From Micromonospora sp. NBRC 110009 (GTDB lineage Bacteria > Actinomycetota > Actinomycetes > Mycobacteriales > Micromonosporaceae): a DNA stretch of 64,000 bases. Numbering within the stretch: position 1 is the first letter of the stretch; each line of letters starts with the position of its first letter. The stretch is from NCBI RefSeq assembly GCF_030518795.1, contig NZ_CP130427.1:1736001-1800000 (forward strand). Reading direction: 5' to 3'. Of the stretch, positions 63,415 through 64,000 are shown one piece after another. Position numbers and translations under genes: made by a program. Under the pieces are notes generated by a model. It did not search any database. It was given only the letters and a program-made list of their open reading frames with translations, and was not told the origin of the DNA.

Positions 63415-64000
63415 CGGGCCGGCTCCGTCATCAGCTCGGCGAGATCGGTCACGACCACGTCGGCGCCGTGGGCGCGCAGGTCGTCGGCCTGGCCGACGCG
63501 GTCGACGCCCACCACGTACCCGAAGTCGCCGGCCCGGCCGGCCGCCACCCCGGCGAGGGCGTCCTCGAAGACCGCGGCCTGCTCCGGCGCCACGCCGAGC
63601 AGCTCGGCGCCGGCCAGGAAGGTGTCCGGGTGCGGCTTGCCGCGCAGCCCGCGCTCGCGGGCGAGCAGCCCGTCCACCCGGGCCTCCAGCAGCCGGTCCA
63701 GCCCGGCGGCGGCCACCACGGCCGCGCAGTTGGCGCTGGCCGAGACGACCGCCCGGCGCAGCCCGGCCCGGTCGGCCGCCTCCAGGTAGCGCACCGAGCC
63801 CTCGTAGACCTCGACCCCGTCGGTGCGGATCCGGTTGAGCAGGATGACGTTCTTCCGGTTGCCCACGCCGTTGACGGTGTCGGCCTCGGGCGGATCGTCG
63901 GGGGCGCCCTCGGGCAGGGTGATCCCGCGCGAGGCCAGGAAGGAGCGCACCCCGTCGGCGCGCGGCTTGCCGTCCACGTACTGGTTGTAGTCGGGGCCGG
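63411..64000 (-). CDS. Beta-phosphoglucomutase, HAD family (partial, 5' end outside)
   Basis: An open frame enters from the right edge. The visible 196 residues include '[20 protein letters not shown]' of the cap, motif II 'AVVSASANC', motif III Lys in '[10 protein letters not shown]' and motif IV '[16 protein letters not shown]'. Motif I lies beyond the window. With GH65 it would convert beta-glucose 1-phosphate to glucose 6-phosphate. Coupled to the GH65 gene by overlap. Confidence 0.92.
   Translation of the reverse strand, partial: GPDYNQYVDGKPRADGVRSFLASRGITLPEGAPDDPPEADTVNGVGNRKNVILLNRIRTDGVEVYEGSVRYLEAADRAGLRRAVVSASANCAAVVAAAGLDRLLEARVDGLLARERGLRGKPHPDTFLAGAELLGVAPEQAAVFEDALAGVAAGRAGDFGYVVGVDRVGQADDLRAHGADVVVTDLAELMTEPAR

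Noticed and set aside
1..64000. CRISPR arrays, rRNA or tRNA genes, prophage modules
   Set aside because: No regularly spaced repeats, no rRNA core sequences, no tRNA cloverleaf with a CCA-adjacent T-loop and no phage structural genes were recognised by reading; a tRNA scan was not possible.

Overview
The window is very GC-rich DNA with GTG starts, leaderless promoters and gene content typical of a filamentous actinobacterium, most probably a member of the Micromonosporaceae. The assignment rests on protein character and gene order, not on a marker gene: no rRNA or tRNA gene was seen. About 65 protein genes are supported. They fall into short, functionally coherent blocks on both strands.

Region by region: (1) 1-11,905 is an ion block. 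It holds a CorA-type divalent-cation channel, a KimA/KUP-like transporter, and a complete kdp system on the minus strand. The kdp genes run as a tightly overlapping chain: small membrane peptide, kdpF, kdpA, kdpB, kdpC, then kdpD and kdpE. A GGGGCCCC-containing repeat pair separates kdpC from kdpD. (2) 12,000-21,600 is mixed: a broken pRiA4b ORF-3-like gene, a secreted polyhydroxyalkanoate depolymerase whose start looks frameshifted, a methyltransferase, an anti-sigma-type ATPase, an aldo/keto reductase, a DUF3152 protease-like protein, a DUF2786 protein, and a DGPF protein coupled to an ECF42-type sigma factor. (3) 21,800-27,700 is a copper-homeostasis cluster: copA, a His-rich membrane protein, copZ and csoR around three CsoR-type operators, followed by SHOCT, DUF305 and DUF6153 proteins. 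(4) 27,886-31,803 holds a YibE/F protein, a c-di-AMP (ydaO) riboswitch in front of a coiled-coil cell-wall protein, a beta-carbonic anhydrase and a small winged-helix regulator.

(5) 31,856-45,942 is a complete type VII (ESX-like) secretion locus: mycosin, two WXG100 proteins, EspC-like and membrane accessory proteins, a YbaB-like protein, a fused EccC ATPase, EccD, EccE, EccB and a long WXG100-type protein with a Gly/Pro/Thr-rich tail. The genes alternate in strand around two divergent promoter regions. (6) 46,013-49,585 is a PadR-controlled ABC transporter. (7) 49,700-52,900 holds small membrane and secreted proteins, a flavin/F420-type split-barrel protein and a C39-like peptidase.

(8) 52,907-54,416 is a 1.5 kb TnpB element without TnpA. 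It has 29-bp imperfect terminal inverted repeats and a structured 3' end that could be a guide (omega) RNA. It lies directly upstream of a HAD hydrolase, whose -10 box appears to straddle the element junction. (9) The right end carries a Nif3-like protein, an Lrp regulator divergent from an SMP-30 lactonase, a small MT0933-like protein, an AI-2E-type permease, a MerR-thioredoxin pair with a classic long-spacer MerR promoter, and a GH65 disaccharide phosphorylase overlapping a beta-phosphoglucomutase gene that runs off the window.

A recurring feature is a TANNNT box followed by exactly 6-7 bases and then the start codon, which indicates leaderless transcripts for at least eight genes. The items most worth a second look are the TnpB element (atypical RuvC-II, inverted repeats, junction promoter), the uncharacterised cargo genes in the type VII locus, the triple CsoR operator, and the small membrane peptide at the head of kdp.
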